Source: Escarpia spicata (lineage: Eukaryota; Annelida; Polychaeta; Sabellida; Siboglinidae). From it: a stretch of DNA of 64,000 nt. The notes under the pieces are model-generated. The model made no database searches and was not told where the DNA came from. It saw only the letters and a list, made by a program, of their open reading frames with translations. Below are positions 13,204-25,441 of the stretch, one piece after another. Every line of letters begins with the position of its first letter. The stretch's first letter is position 1. Location of the stretch: contig OZ023213.1 in assembly GCA_963995525.1 (NCBI GenBank), forward strand, positions 48,785,925 through 48,849,924. Reading direction: 5' to 3'. The translations under genes and the position numbers were made by a program.

Positions 13204-13479
13204 ATGGCGGAAGCGTCTGCTGTCAAAGCTCTCACTTCTAATATTGATTTAGCTTTGTCGTGGATAATTCTCTGTAGAATTTTACCAAACTACTATAGAC
13301 AGAGAGCAAAAATGGTAGCGCGACAGAATATGCATCCGAGCGAAGAAGTAGAGTTCAGAAAGTTGCGGATTTTATCAAAGAAGTGGCGCGTGCCGAGAAA
13401 ACCACCCACATCATGCACATGGCCACAGGCCACAGCCAGGCACAGACGTCACAGACAGTGGCACAGGTACAGCTTGTAA
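13204..13479 (+). CDS. First exon of a host gene (unrecognised)
   Basis: An ATG in a strong context (AAAATGGCGG) opens a 92-codon frame just downstream of a GC-rich stretch containing TGCGCATGCGT. The peptide begins MAEASAVKALTSNIDL and turns Arg/Lys-rich. A possible donor (CACAG/GTACAG) lies at 13466, inside the frame. Exons at 17124, 17350 and 17668 on the same strand may continue the gene, though the phase at 13466 does not match 17124, so another exon or donor is needed. Product unknown. Confidence 0.4.
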   Translation: MAEASAVKALTSNIDLALSWIILCRILPNYYRQRAKMVARQNMHPSEEVEFRKLRILSKKWRVPRKPPTSCTWPQATARHRRHRQWHRYSL

Positions 13480-14514
13480 TTTACATACTAGACTCGAGTG
13501 TCAAGTTCGTGCATAGCGAAATTCCGTAACAATGCGGTATTGTGGCAGTTTTACGAAATTTTCCGATGCACGAACTAGCGGCACTAGTATACGTTGTTTA
13601 AAATACAACACTCGCGACACTGACATTCGGCATATATATTGTGTTTAACTTTAGGAAAGGATGTGTGAAATGTTGACGCTGCAGTTGCATCTTTTTGCAA
13701 GCATTTTCGCTGTACTTTGACTTGTACGGTGTTGGATATTGTATGAACTGAAATATTTCACTTGTTCTGAATATCATGTAAATTAGAACAATTTAAATAA
13801 GTAATCCCTGTTAGGAATAATAGCTGCTTTGACTTTGTTCAATATCATGTATCACTTATAGTACTATTGAGTATTGTGTAGACTATTAACTATATATGAA
13901 TCCTGCATCGTCATCGAACTTTTTTTATCAAGTCTAGTTCAAGGTGATAAAATAAATTAAAACATTGTGTTATTTATAATTAACTGAACTGTGTGATGTC
14001 TCCAGTTGTATCCAAGTCCAAAACAATGGTGTGTCTGGTAAATTTATTTCTTGGACTTCTGAATGTTCAAAGCATTAAGTTGGATTCTGGAAAACAAACG
14101 GCATTGCTTAGTTAGTACATTAACTGTACATGTAGATTGCTTCCTCTATTTACGACTCTTTCTGTTTTATGTAATGCCGATGATTGTAACATCCCTCCGA
14201 GCAAAAGGCAAAGAAGGTATCTAGTGAGTAACGTTACTGTGCTATCTGAACTTATTGAGACCTGCTTATAGTATGGAATATTTTTTTAATGTACATTTTA
14301 TTTTTTTTATTTTTATGTCAATATCAGTGTTCAAGATTACTGCTGGTCGAACTAATAAATAGCATATGAAAGGAAGGTGGCTCCTGTGATAGCGACTACG
14401 TGTTAGCTTAATAGCTGATGTGTCAAATATTGGTCGCTATTCATGCTATATTTAAAGTGTTTGATTATTGTAAAAAATACAATTTATGCTTCGAGTAGAT
14501 AAAATTTTTATTTC
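13480..14514. other. Intron-like AT-rich sequence
   Basis: No coding signal. It is probably intron of the gene starting at 13204. Confidence 0.4.
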
Positions 14515-14746
14515 TGAAAAATTAAATGGCTAACTTACATAGCCTCAATAAACATTTACCCAGACAGGTTGGCTGTTATCATCTTACCCACATGAGGGAT
14601 CACCTTCATAATTAGTTAAATGTTCTCTAATTTTAGAGCAATTCAGAGTTCAGATTTTACAGATAGCCAGTAAGCCGGGTAAGACGACAACAGCCAACCT
14701 GTCTGTGTAACTGTTTATTGAGGTCATGTAAGCTAACCGTTTAATT
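14515..14746. mobile_element. Short foldback element (MITE-like)
   Basis: Two arms of about 72 bp are inverted copies of each other. The left arm (about 14515-14588) contains CAGACAGGTTGGCTGTT and the right arm (about 14675-14746) contains AACAGCCAACCTGTCTG. They flank a spacer of about 85 bp. The arms differ at several positions, so the insertion is not recent. No ORF. This is consistent with a non-autonomous DNA transposon. Confidence 0.75.
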
Positions 14747-17123
14747 TATCAATTTTTTGGAAATGATGATGGACTGCATTTCAGTGATTATGTATATATA
14801 TATATATGCTACTTCATAAAATCTAACATAGACATTTATCGGGAAACGTTAAACTTAGGTCGAAGACAAAGGTCCGGTCGCTTGTGCAAGCTGACATGAT
14901 TTATTCCTGTTGTACTTGTAGTGTTTAATTTAACTCTTTAATTATTAGTAATATTAGCTTTTATTTATGTAATTTATCATGAAAATGTTCCATGTTATAT
15001 TTTGAATCACATATATTTTAACATGATTATCCATAGCTGAGTTTGCCAAAACAACTTTTTGTTCGCAACATCTGCAGAGCTTTCCCTTCACCATTCACTA
15101 GACTTCACTGCTCAACATTAAGACCGAAATTGACGGACAAACTATAGCTATACTAGTTCAAAGGCCACAGTCCACAACAACTAACTGTCATTGTGAGTTT
15201 AGCAGTTGGGTTTTGGCGACTCTTATGAGGGCCTAACCTTCTCTGTATAAGTTGTGTTGTCTCACTCAAGGCATGCTCATCTGAATCAGTGAATGACACT
15301 GTCAGTTGTCACTGTTACTGGCAGTGATGACTGTTGTCTGTAGTCAAAGCATAGACTGTAGTCTACTCTAGTAGAGTGTTGTTGGGTAGATTCGTATCCA
15401 TAAGCCATAGGTAAAGCCGTAGCGTGGGGCCGTGGGCGTAGAGGGCAAAGGTAAAGACGGCGTGAAAACACAAAATATCAGCTAGGCCTAGTCTTTACGT
15501 TTACCCCTCATAGACATACTAACATAATCCTAATAATATCATCCATGCTCATGCCCTGATCCATGACTGACCAGGTATGGCCAAGGTTCATGCCATGGAC
15601 ATGTCCCATCCCCTTATGGCTATGTGGCTATCCGTATAAATTGTAATGTATTGTTTTTAAATTTGCCCTTTCCTCTAAAGGTAGCAAAGGAAATTGCCAT
15701 GACAGGCTATATCATACAGAAGTTACGTCTCTTGCGAAGCCTAGGCCTGTGTCCTATTTGTATGGCTATTGGCTATGCCTGCATGATTTATACTAACTAT
15801 AGTCTTATACATGACTTCATGTGATACAGACAGTAGATATATTATGTTTAGAGAACAGTCATAACTTTGGGCACAGGACCATTGGCATAAGAAATCTCTA
15901 GCCTGTCTTAGGCTGCTTTTTCCTACGTTCCAACATCCTTAACCCTTTTTATACCAAATACACACTGATGTGTATTTACCAACGTATCCGACTACGTCGC
16001 CATTTTGTGGCCATTTTGACTAAATTTATGCCACATGGTTCTGTCATACGATCAGAACAAGGTTACATGGAACTTCCTGCATGCCGGTCGCCATTTAATC
16101 AATGCAATTTCAGTGAGTTACACGTGTTTTTCGAAAGTGGTTTTGTTGTAAATAATTGATAGGTTTTAAAAGGGCAGACGAATGTGATCAGACAGTGAAG
16201 GTAGTGACATTTCTGGTGTAGACAAGTATATTATGGATGATTTTGACGGCGAAATGGCGGGTGACCCACTGGGTAGAGCGCAGGATTATGCTGCTGAGGG
16301 CGACGAAGAGACCCAGCCCAGACGGGTATCGAATTTGTTTGGCGAGTCCGATGAAGAGTTCAAAGGTTTTCAACACGACTGGATTAATATTTCGAACTGA
16401 TGAAAGCTGCTCATAAGTTTCATTCTAGTTGTCATACAGGGATGCTTCTTTTAACAAAACGTAGCTATTGTATTTTATACAATTTTTATTGAAGTTGCCT
16501 TGTATTCACATAAGAAGCAGTCAAAAAGTTGTGCTGAAGTTCGTGCATGTATTTTGTAAAAAAACATTTCACTCTACTAATTTAAACTTATTATATCGAT
16601 AGTTGAATAAACAGGTATGCATTATAATCTTTGGAATGTTGCGCTTCTTAGCTTTCATTTGGTGTACGACAATTGTATATATACAATGTAGTTGCAGAGA
16701 AAATCAAATTTGAAACACAGCAGGTACTTTTTTAAATATCCGTTTTTTTCAAAATGTCCTGGTAACATGGGCATTGTTACTGGGCGGGTGTCTGGGATAA
16801 AAAGGGTTAAAGTAAGTTAGCTTGCACTATAATTAATATCAGCTGCAGGAATGTTTAACTAGTATGAATGTGTTTATATATTGGTAAATAAGCTCTTGTA
16901 GCATAACTAATGTACTTTTTCAGAAGTATCATTGAGTTATAGAATTATTATTTGTGTACACACATGAAAAAACAAATGTGTTGAGATACAGGGGGTCATT
17001 ATACTAATGTAGGAACGACCCTACATATGAACCTGTACATTATATGAAACTTGACTTAAAAGCAAACTGTATCTTTTTCAATTCTCATTATATTTTGCAA
17101 TCGATAATCTTGTTTTATTGCAG
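14747..17123. other. Intron-like sequence without recognised gene
   Basis: AT-rich, with scattered short open frames of no recognisable type. A segment near 16811-16860 (beginning AGTAAGTTAGCTTGCACT) is repeated near 18014, part of a local duplication. Confidence 0.35.
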
Positions 17124-17162
17124 CTGAAGGAAAGTCCTGCTAAAAGAAAACAAAATGCTCAG
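17124..17162 (+). CDS. Small internal exon of a host gene
   Basis: A 39-bp block sits between a good acceptor (TTTTATTGCAG) and a donor (CAG/GTAAAT). It encodes a basic peptide (LKESPAKRKQNAQ). It is in phase 0 and is followed in the same phase by the exon at 17350. Confidence 0.55.
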
Positions 17163-17349
17163 GTAAATTACAATTTACTCTACAGATTCAGTGCCCATGG
17201 CCAGTATCTGGACAAATGATATATTAACTGTACATTAATACAGACAATGGCAAGACAAATTTATTATGTTTTGTAAATAGTTCCGACCTCAAAATATCTA
17301 CTTATATGAATTCAAGAAAATTATGTTCATTAATTTAATTTTGTTGCAG

Positions 17350-17445
17350 GATTTGTGCAATAATTGTGGTGTTTCATCCATCAGAATTTATCCTAAATTG
17401 GATTTTGTCCCAGATTCCCCATGGCCACATAGCCTAAAAAATAAG
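17350..17445 (+). CDS. Internal exon with CxxC motif, host gene
   Basis: A 96-bp block lies between TTTTGTTGCAG and AAG/GTAACA. It is open in phase 0 and encodes DLCNNCGV (a possible zinc-binding CxxC) and FVPDSPWPHS. A degraded copy of this exon, acceptor included, lies at about 18270-18355. Product unrecognised; joined in frame with its neighbours at 17124 and 17668. Confidence 0.6.
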
Positions 17446-17667
17446 GTAACATTTTATCAAATTTATTAATATCAGACTATTTGTAACACCTGTTATTCAG
17501 CAGCTATTGTCTGTCATATGGCAAGAGCAATCTATAAGTATATGCATTTTATAAAAACAATGTTGTCTGCTTAATATAATATCTTATAAAAACCATTATG
17601 ACTGGTGTTTTCTGCTTGATATAATACCGTATAAACAACATTATGATTGGTGCTCCTGACATTTCAG

Positions 17668-17762
17668 AAGAAATCTCCCATTGAACTTGAAGATACGCTT
17701 TGGTGGTGTCAGTTGGGGGCTGATAACGACAACTTTAAGACCATGTCTACAAAACATGGTTG
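17668..17762 (+). CDS. Internal exon of a host gene
   Basis: Acceptor GACATTTCAG opens a frame in phase 0 encoding KKSPIELEDTLWWCQLGADN. The donor is either at 17758 (CATG/GTTGGT) or at 17762 (TTG/GTATTT). The second fits the consensus better. Together with 17124-17162 and 17350-17445 this makes three consecutive phase-compatible exons, good evidence of a real host gene. I do not recognise its function. Confidence 0.55.
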
Positions 17763-17979
17763 GTATTTATTGTACATCATTCACTATCTATTCCAGCTGT
17801 TTATTCATACAAGTTATACAACCATACTGAAATTAAGTGTTTATTGAAGTCTTAAACAACATTGTCGAATACAACACAGTGATTTACAACTACAGTCAAG
17901 AGAATTGCACCAGTGGTTTACTCGGGGAACTGTTGTAACATTACATGCTATAATCATATTTAATTTAGTTATGCAGTGT

Positions 17980-18600
17980 TATAGGCTGCATTTCTTGTGT
18001 TCTGCATTATTTTAGAGTAAGTTGGCTTGCACTAAAATTAATAGTTCATTGTAGAATGTTGCATTAAAATCAGTCATAACTATTTTCAATGTATGATGTG
18101 GTTAGCATGGTCTCCTCCTAACTCCACCATGTGGATGGCCAAAGCTGGAAGGGAACTTCTATATACAATGCATTTTCTTCAGGATGTAATAATAATAGGA
18201 AGGAAGCTATGTAATTGCAATATATTACATTGTAATGTAATTGATCCCAGACCTGCACCCATTTCATTTTGTCGCAGGATTTGTGCAGTTTTAACATTGT
18301 GGGATTTTGTCTGTTTTGTTTATTGGATTTTCCGGATTCCCCATGGCCACATAGCTGCTTCTGTTCAAGCCACTAAAATATGAACCCGAAAAGATAGCAG
18401 CAACAATAGATTGAACAAATGTCAATGCATACTTTTATATTTGACTTGAACAAATCGATGTGAAGGCACAGATTTTGTGTAACAAGGTGTTGATATTTTG
18501 TAAATTTACATTTCAAGTGTCTTTTCCCGGGCACCTTTAATCTATGTACATTTTTCTGTGCAGTAGAATCTAAATAATAAGGTAACTTTGTATTGTATAA
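17980..18600 (+). repeat. Degraded duplicate of the 16.8-17.45 kb segment
   Basis: Sequence near 18014 repeats 16811, and 18270-18355 repeats the exon at 17350. The shared blocks are GCAGGATTTGTGCA and ATTCCCCATGGCCACATAGC. A block near 18570-18592 (AATAATAAGGTAAC) repeats the donor side of that exon. The copy of the exon is interrupted by changes and is probably non-functional. This looks like an old local tandem duplication. Confidence 0.6.
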
Positions 18601-19320
18601 AATGTATAAATGTCAATCATGTGTTTGAATGTGTGCACATAACATTTGTAGGCTTTGGGATGTCTTCGATTGCCACAAATGAACTGCAACCGGAGCAGTA
18701 GAGAGGTGATTATAATGTCTTCAGTTGACAGTTAATCTGTATATGAAATGCCCAAATTGCACATGACTTAAGTTGACTAACGTGTGACATTACAGAGCAT
18801 CTTCAACTGTTTACTCATCTGAAATGTCAAATATTGATCACCTAAAACCTCATAAACATGTTGCATTGTGAAAAAAGCTGAAGTCCATATTTGGACAACC
18901 AATTTTATCCCACGGCATCCCTTATACAAATCCTAGCTATGCCCCTGGCTAAGAGTGTAACCCACGTGATCTTTGTTCACTTTAGGCGTTGTTTTTTATA
19001 TTTTACACTTTAATCTGATAATAACTATTAGGACGTATATGGAATATTATGTAACATAAGTAATATGGATTTAAGGACATTTATCAACTAAAATGGCAGC
19101 ATAGACTTGCTTAAAATACCACCGATTGAACATGCAAATGTTTTGTGGATCTGCAATGCCAAAATATATTTAAATACATTAAATTAATTTTAATTGTAAG
19201 ATGCTTCCTACAGGTCATATTTTAAAATGTTGTTTTCCCTTCCAGCTTCGGCCATACACATGGTGGAGTTAGGAGGAGAGCATGCTAACCACATCATACG
19301 TTGAAAATAGTATGACTGAT
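18069..19320. mobile_element. Long inverted repeat pair
   Basis: Arms of about 86 bp, left 18069-18154 and right 19235-19320, are inverted copies with few mismatches. They share TCAGTCATA, a GTATGATGTGGTTAGCATG block, and a CTCTCCTCCTAACTCCACC-like block. The 1.08 kb between them includes the degraded exon copy. No transposase ORF and no clear target duplication are visible. Either a non-autonomous transposon or two independent oppositely oriented repeats. Confidence 0.6.
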
Positions 19321-20277
19321 GAAGGACTATTACCTGGTTAGTTATTGTACTTGTATACAACAAAGAAGGGCACAGACCACTGTTAGCTTTTCCACTGACA
19401 GCCTTGTTAATGTTTTGTTAGATTATAGGGAAACTACTATTCAAAAATCTGAAATTTCAGAAATGATATGCTGACCAAATTTCGTCAATGTAAAATACCT
19501 CCAGCTCTTTTACAACACCCATGTTCGGTGCCCATCAATATTTACCAAAATATACGATTCCCTGCACGCACGTGACGTATAAATAAAAATGGCGAAAAAT
19601 CACTACGCCAACTACACTCTTCCAAATATACATTGTTTCACTGCCAATACATGCTAGCACTCAACCTGCTAGATAAATTGCATTCATTTACCACACATTT
19701 CAGACATCACCAGTTTCAAGTTCAAATTACAAGGTACAGTGTTATTGTAACACAACAGGAAGGCTAACAGTGCTGTGGCCCCAGACTTTTTTCTCTTATC
19801 TAGACACGTTTATTACAGTAAAGTGAAGAAAATGCAATGTTTACATTTGCATATTTTAAAATTAATAAAATAACCACTACAATAAAGTTTCTTGCTAGTA
19901 TTTTTAATATTTAACACACATTTATTTCATGGATATCAGACAGGAAAAACATTCTACCAACAGTTTGCATTGATCAGGGTGATAAGGATACTGCACCGTA
20001 AAGTTTGATGATGCTTGAATGGATCTTATTATATACATCTGCTTCACAATTGTATTGTGTTACTCTTAAAATATATATTTGATGATTACACTGAATGATG
20101 GTTTGACTAATTAAACAATACTATGTATTTAAATGTTTGCAGTGATGCATTTTAAGTAAACCATACAAGATGACACTGTGTGCTGTTGATTTTCTCTAAC
20201 AACTTGTTGTTGCACCAACATTTCTTTCAACAGGAAAACAGAGATAGAAGCCTTCAAACAAAGCAGAGTTGGACCAT

Positions 20278-20840
20278 AATAAAGACAACATATTTGATGA
20301 TATTGATGGTATGCAAGCCATAGTGGTATGCAAACCATGATGGTATGCAATCCATGGCGATATTGACGGTATGCAAGCCTTGATAGTATGGATGGCATGC
20401 ATGCCATGGTGGTATCGACAGTGTGCAACCCATGATGATATTGATGGTATGCATGCCATGGTGGTATCAAAATGCATGATTGTAGAGATACGATTCAACA
20501 CATGATGGTATTGATGGAATGTAAGCAATGATGGTATTGACAGTATGCAACCCATTATTATGCACATGGTATTTTTGCCATTGTAGTATTGATGATATGC
20601 AAGCCATGATTGTATTGATGCAAACCACGATTTTATTGATGCTGTGCAGGCCATGGTTGTACTGATGGTATGCATGCCATGGTGGTATTGATGGTATGCA
20701 AGCCATGATTGTATTGGTGGTGTGCAAACCATGGTGGTATTGAGGGTAGTCATGCCATGGTGGTATTGGTGGCATGCTAGCCATGCTGATATTTATGGTA
20801 TACAAGCCATGATGACATTGATGGCATGCAAGCCATTTTT
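20278..20840. repeat. Minisatellite, about 27-bp unit
   Basis: About 20 diverged tandem copies of a unit like ATGGTGGTATTGATGGTATG followed by CAAGCC. The unit carries no stop in several frames, so long artificial open frames (His/Thr/Ile/Ala-rich) appear on the minus strand. I do not call those as genes. Confidence 0.9.
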
Positions 20841-23030
20841 GATAAGATCTTATCGAAAGCAAAAATAAATGCAATATTGCCTTTCGTTTTGCATTAAGAA
20901 TGTGCTGTAGGAAAATAATTAAATATACATTCTAGAGCTTATTCACCGATTAGGTATTATTGTTATAAAAGTACTTGAATTACATAAAATGTTTGGTTAT
21001 ACAGACTGACCAATGTAGTTCGCAAATGCAAATGCCTGGCAAACTAGATGAGTGATAGAACGTTAAGTGTACAACATGTAATTAGTATTGCACCTGACGC
21101 GAACTTCAATACATGTTTGACCATACCTTCTTTGCAGAAAATAGGCATAGATTCATACCAGAATACTATTTAAAAAGCAACAGGCATACAACTGTGAATG
21201 TCAATTGGTTCAGCAAGTGATCTGCAATAAGCATGTTACTGTGACTGAATGTAGCATACTACTGTCATCGTTTCCACGCTGATGCAAACAAATGCAATTG
21301 TGTAGTAGATCTATGTTGTTACCATCTCTATGTGGTAACGTATGCAATTAATAATTTCACTATTTAGGGTGGTAGTTATATGTTATGTAAGTTACATGTT
21401 TTGTGTTGATTGTTTGCATTTTGGAACTACGTATTTTATACATGTCAGTCACATTACCCTTTGGGGTCCTGCTCTATAAATAAAGTTCAACAGTTCAAAC
21501 ATAATGATCATAGGGGTACGAGACGGACACCCCTAAAAGATTGGGCAATGAAAGGATTTCAACAAAAACATTAAAAAAAAAACAGTATCATTGACCGGAA
21601 ATTGATAGATAACAGTGAAACACACAGAACATAATAAATATATTACAGACACAAATTGATGCATGCATCACCCCCCCCCCCCCCGTCATTCATGAAACAG
21701 ATGGGCCCTCCCCCAAATGAAGTCTGTTCCGTATGTCTTTGTAAAGGTGTCTTTGTTATTTTATCAAAATGGTGTTAGTTGCTGCAATAGATTGTTTCAT
21801 ATGCATACTGCAGTAGCCATTACATTATGGTCTTATAGACTGCATGGCCAAACATACCGGTGTGTTAAATATAGCCATGTATACACATGTTTTACTGGGA
21901 CAAATACTTTAATTTTTGTGTGGAGTTGTGTTCTGAATAAATGAGATGTATGCATGCATATTATTTTGTATCTTAATAAATTTATTTACTTACAAAAAGT
22001 GTTTATGTTGACTGTTTATATAACACACATATAGGCCTTTTAAAGTCCACGAGTAATACAATATGGCAATGAAATCTGACTTAATATTAATCAAATTATT
22101 TGTTAATCACATTTTTGTGGCCTGATTTTAATCAAATCGAAGCAAACATTTAAATGTTGGTGACAGTTTATTAATATATCCTATAACAATTAGTCAATTG
22201 TGTATATCTTCGATTATAATTTTCATTTTATTCAACACGAAAAGATCAGTAGAACATGTACAAACTTAGGATTAGAGTCAAGTAGTGCTTGTTTGGATGC
22301 TCCAATTTGTCATATAAAGCAGTGTATCCCCCCACCCATGAGCAATGTATGGTTTTGAATCGTGCGTCCTAATTTGTGTTATGCAGTTTTAACAAAAACC
22401 TGGACCATTTCGTCCGTAAGATGATCTGTGCTAAATATTGAATAACTAATCCGTCAAAGTTTGCAAACTGTTGTTCTGAGTGGAGTACTTACAAAAATAG
22501 ACCAACAAATCCAAATCGCGGAAAAAGACGCCTGCGTCAAAAATCGTGCGTCCGACGGACCTAATATATAATATTATATAAATATGCCATTGACAATTTT
22601 CCAAGAATAATATTGATATATGAATAAAAATGTCGAACAAGAATCAATACGAGCTCGTTCTAGAATAATGTTATTCCAGAAGGGCCATGGGATTTGTTGA
22701 TCGTGAATTATATTAATATTGTCGACCTTCGACTTCGTCGAGTTCGACGCCGGCGATGGGCTTCGTTAGAACTGTCAGTGTCGGTAACGCAGTCGCTTAC
22801 CTCACACATATTACACTCAATAAGCATTAAAGTTGTGTAACTAGCATAGCAGTTTGATGCCGGGGTAAAATGCAGTCGACTAGCTATGACAAGGAATCAA
22901 ATAAAAACAAATATAGTTTCGCGCAACTCTACCCAAAACACCGGCGCCATTTATTGTCATGAAAAAACTGTGTCGTACGTCATAAAAGGTCAGCCAGTGG
23001 CCGCTCATTGGCTGTAAGTTTATATACATG
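20841..23030. other. Non-coding sequence
   Basis: No gene recognised. It holds a C14 homopolymer at 21671-21684 and scattered short open frames. A GC-richer island at about 22680-22800 has no evident ORF. Confidence 0.35.
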
Positions 23031-23290
23031 AAATCACCGCATTGCCTGTACATATACAGATGTACAGGTAATATGGTTTTAGTTAAAACAACATTACCTG
23101 TACATCAAAATTAGTGTAATTATAAATATGCAATTGAAACCAAAAACAAGCACCTAGATTTAATAACTGAATTCATACTGTGCATAATTTATGCATATTC
23201 GATCGTGAAAATTTGTGTAATAGTCGTCATTACAAATGTACAGGTAATGCGGTATTATGAGGCACTGCACAGGCAATGCGGTAGATAGTG

Positions 23291-23325
<35 letters not shown>
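23031..23325. repeat. TGTACA palindromic repeats and (TA)n
   Basis: CACCGCATTGCCTGTACAT and its inverse TGTACAGGTAAT occur several times (about 23034-23105 and 23236-23285). The same pieces appear at 12740-12800. A (TA)n run occupies about 23290-23325. This is a dispersed hairpin-forming repeat family. Confidence 0.6.
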
Positions 23326-23328
<3 letters not shown>

Positions 23329-23342
23329 ACTTCATGGGAACA

Positions 23343-24685
23343 GTACCTCACTTCCAAACTACATATAAATACCATTCGTTAAACAGCAAAACACAATAAC
23401 GTTCAATTAGAAAATATACATGTACATTGGGCTAGTCCCATCTCGAACCTATACGGACGTTTGTTGAAGTCATCACGCCGAGCTCAGAAAACAATATGAA
23501 CGGTGAATCTCGGCCGCACGAGTGATGACGCCGGGCAATAGACGCTTGCCGCCGTCCGCCGCGAATTCTCGAGTCGCGACCGTGCTACGTTCGACTTGTC
23601 TCGCACGGTCGCAAACGATTGAGATGTCGGTCGAATACGTTCGCGTGAATGACGACGCCGGGCGGTAGACGCTTAACGCCGGCCGCTACGAATTCTCGAG
23701 TCGCGTCCGTTCTTCGATCGAGTGATATCGCCCTGTCGCAAACGATTGAGAAGTCGGACAAAGGAGTTCGCGCGAATGACGACGCCGGGGGGCAGACGCT
23801 TACCGCCGGCCGCTATGAATTCTCGAGTCGCATTCGGTCACGCTGTTGGACGAGGTCGCTGTGAGATCGCCGTTAGAGGTTGGTGGGCACTCCCCTTGTC
23901 ACGCCTGAGCTGGGGTGAGCGCGTCGCGATTTGCGCTCATCGACGCAAATACTCGCCGTGGCAGTCGTTCTCGGATGTCCGGGCCGACCGGAAAGTTTCT
24001 TCTCTAGACCGCTGACGTGGCGGCATGGCTTCTTCGAAGCTCGAAAAGTCACTCTGGACACTGAATATCGCACACACAAATGTTGGGAACGTAACCCACG
24101 TTAACGATTCCCACCATGCTTCACAACTTGATTCGCCATTCTCTTGGCTGTAGGGCAACCTGTGTCGTTCAACCCTGGATCTGTTCCAGTCCTTCGCCAG
24201 CGCCCAGATGGCGAAATGCGTATGACAGACATTTATATATGCTAACCTATTTACACATCATGTGACCGGTTTCCATAATTCGTATTGGCTACTACAATAA
24301 TACAATTAAAGTTACGCATTGTGCAACACCCTCTAAGATACAATGAAACCACCTACTTACCTAGAAACGCTAGTAAAAGAACACCACGCCCCACGGGGCG
24401 CATCTGCAACCGAGTTGTTGTAATTCCGTAACTAAGGCATTTGGTCAACAATCTGCTTACCTACTGGCCTAACCTTCCTCATTTACCAAATTAAACCTGA
24501 GGAAAGTAGATGTAAATTCTCCCAAATAACAGATTGTTTTCTGAGCTCGGCGTGATGACTTCAACAAACGTTCGTATAGGTTCGAGACGGGACTAGCCCA
24601 ATGTATATGTATATTTTCTAATTGAACGTTATTGTTGTTTGCTGTTTTATGAATGGTATTTATCTGTGGTTTTGAAATGAGGTAC
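23343..24685. mobile_element. Inverted-repeat element with internal CpG-rich tandem repeats
   Basis: Arms of about 153 bp, left 23343-23495 and right 24533-24685, are inverted and closely similar. Each starts GTACCTCA and ends with TCACGCCGAGCTCAGAAAAC. The inside is strikingly GC/CpG-rich compared with the flanks. No transposase is recognised. Open frames inside are low-complexity products of the tandem repeat. A non-autonomous DNA transposon or foldback element is the most likely reading. I could not find a convincing target duplication. Confidence 0.75.
23521..23850 (+). repeat. Tandem repeat, about 125-bp unit, 2.6 copies
   Basis: Units start near 23523, 23648 and 23775. Each carries GACGCCGGG, AGACGCTT, a GAATTCTCGAGTCGC block and (in the first two) GTCGCAAACGATTGAGA. 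CpG density is very high for this region. Confidence 0.8.
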
Positions 24686-24689
24686 CTTA

Positions 24690-25435
24690 AAAAGGAAGGT
24701 AAATTGGATAACTGAGAGATTTATTGAAACTTTACTTTCTTGGTTAGATAGGTTCAGTGATTCATTGTTATTGTGCATTATGTTCTGTTAAGATTTGGGT
24801 TACGGGATTTCTTTAATATTTTCATCATTGTTAACCGCGATACTAACCTAAATGAAGATATCATGTAATAAAGCTTATTAATTTTTCGTCATCCTTTGTT
24901 GTTTGATATGCGATGACCGCTCCTTTTCATATGCATGGACCTTTTCATATAAGAATCCTACTACACCTGAGCCATCTAGTGACAGTATGAAACATTAAAT
25001 ACATTTGGCAAAATCTGTGTTCAATGGCCATAAAAAATAACAAAATGAAATAGGTTTATATAAAGAAATAGTGTCCTTTTTACACATTTGTTTAAATTAA
25101 TATATAGGTTTTCATGACACCGAATTAATGTAGGCAATAGTGTGGTATTTTGAAATAGAAATGGTTTCAAGTGTTGTTAAACGTGCCTATCGTAATTGTA
25201 TAGCATGCATGCATGCAGTAGAAAACACCCAGTCAATCAATAAATTACTGCGGTAAATTACTAATCGGTCCCGTTTTTTGGCTGGTCCCGCTTGTTTACT
25301 TTTTATTGTGGAATTTTGCATTGACTAGCAGACTAGGCGCGGGGCTGCTTTCAAATGCAATTACACCGTTCAATAAAAAAATTACAAACACATCAGTGTC
25401 ATTGAATCACACACAATTTACTAATGCGTTTTGGC
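24690..25435. other. Non-coding left flank of the Polinton
   Basis: AT-rich, with no gene recognised. It contains a short GCATGCATGCATGC run near 25206. Confidence 0.4.
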
Positions 25436-25441
25436 GACGTC
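25436..25441. repeat. Target-site duplication, left copy (GACGTC)
   Basis: Six bases directly before the left inverted repeat. The right copy at 41881-41886 is GACATC, one mismatch. Polintons/Mavericks characteristically make 6-bp duplications. Confidence 0.75.

Noticed and set aside
20196..20874. Minus-strand open frames of 113-185 codons
   Set aside because: They are the translation of the minisatellite in three frames, with no start context or domain.
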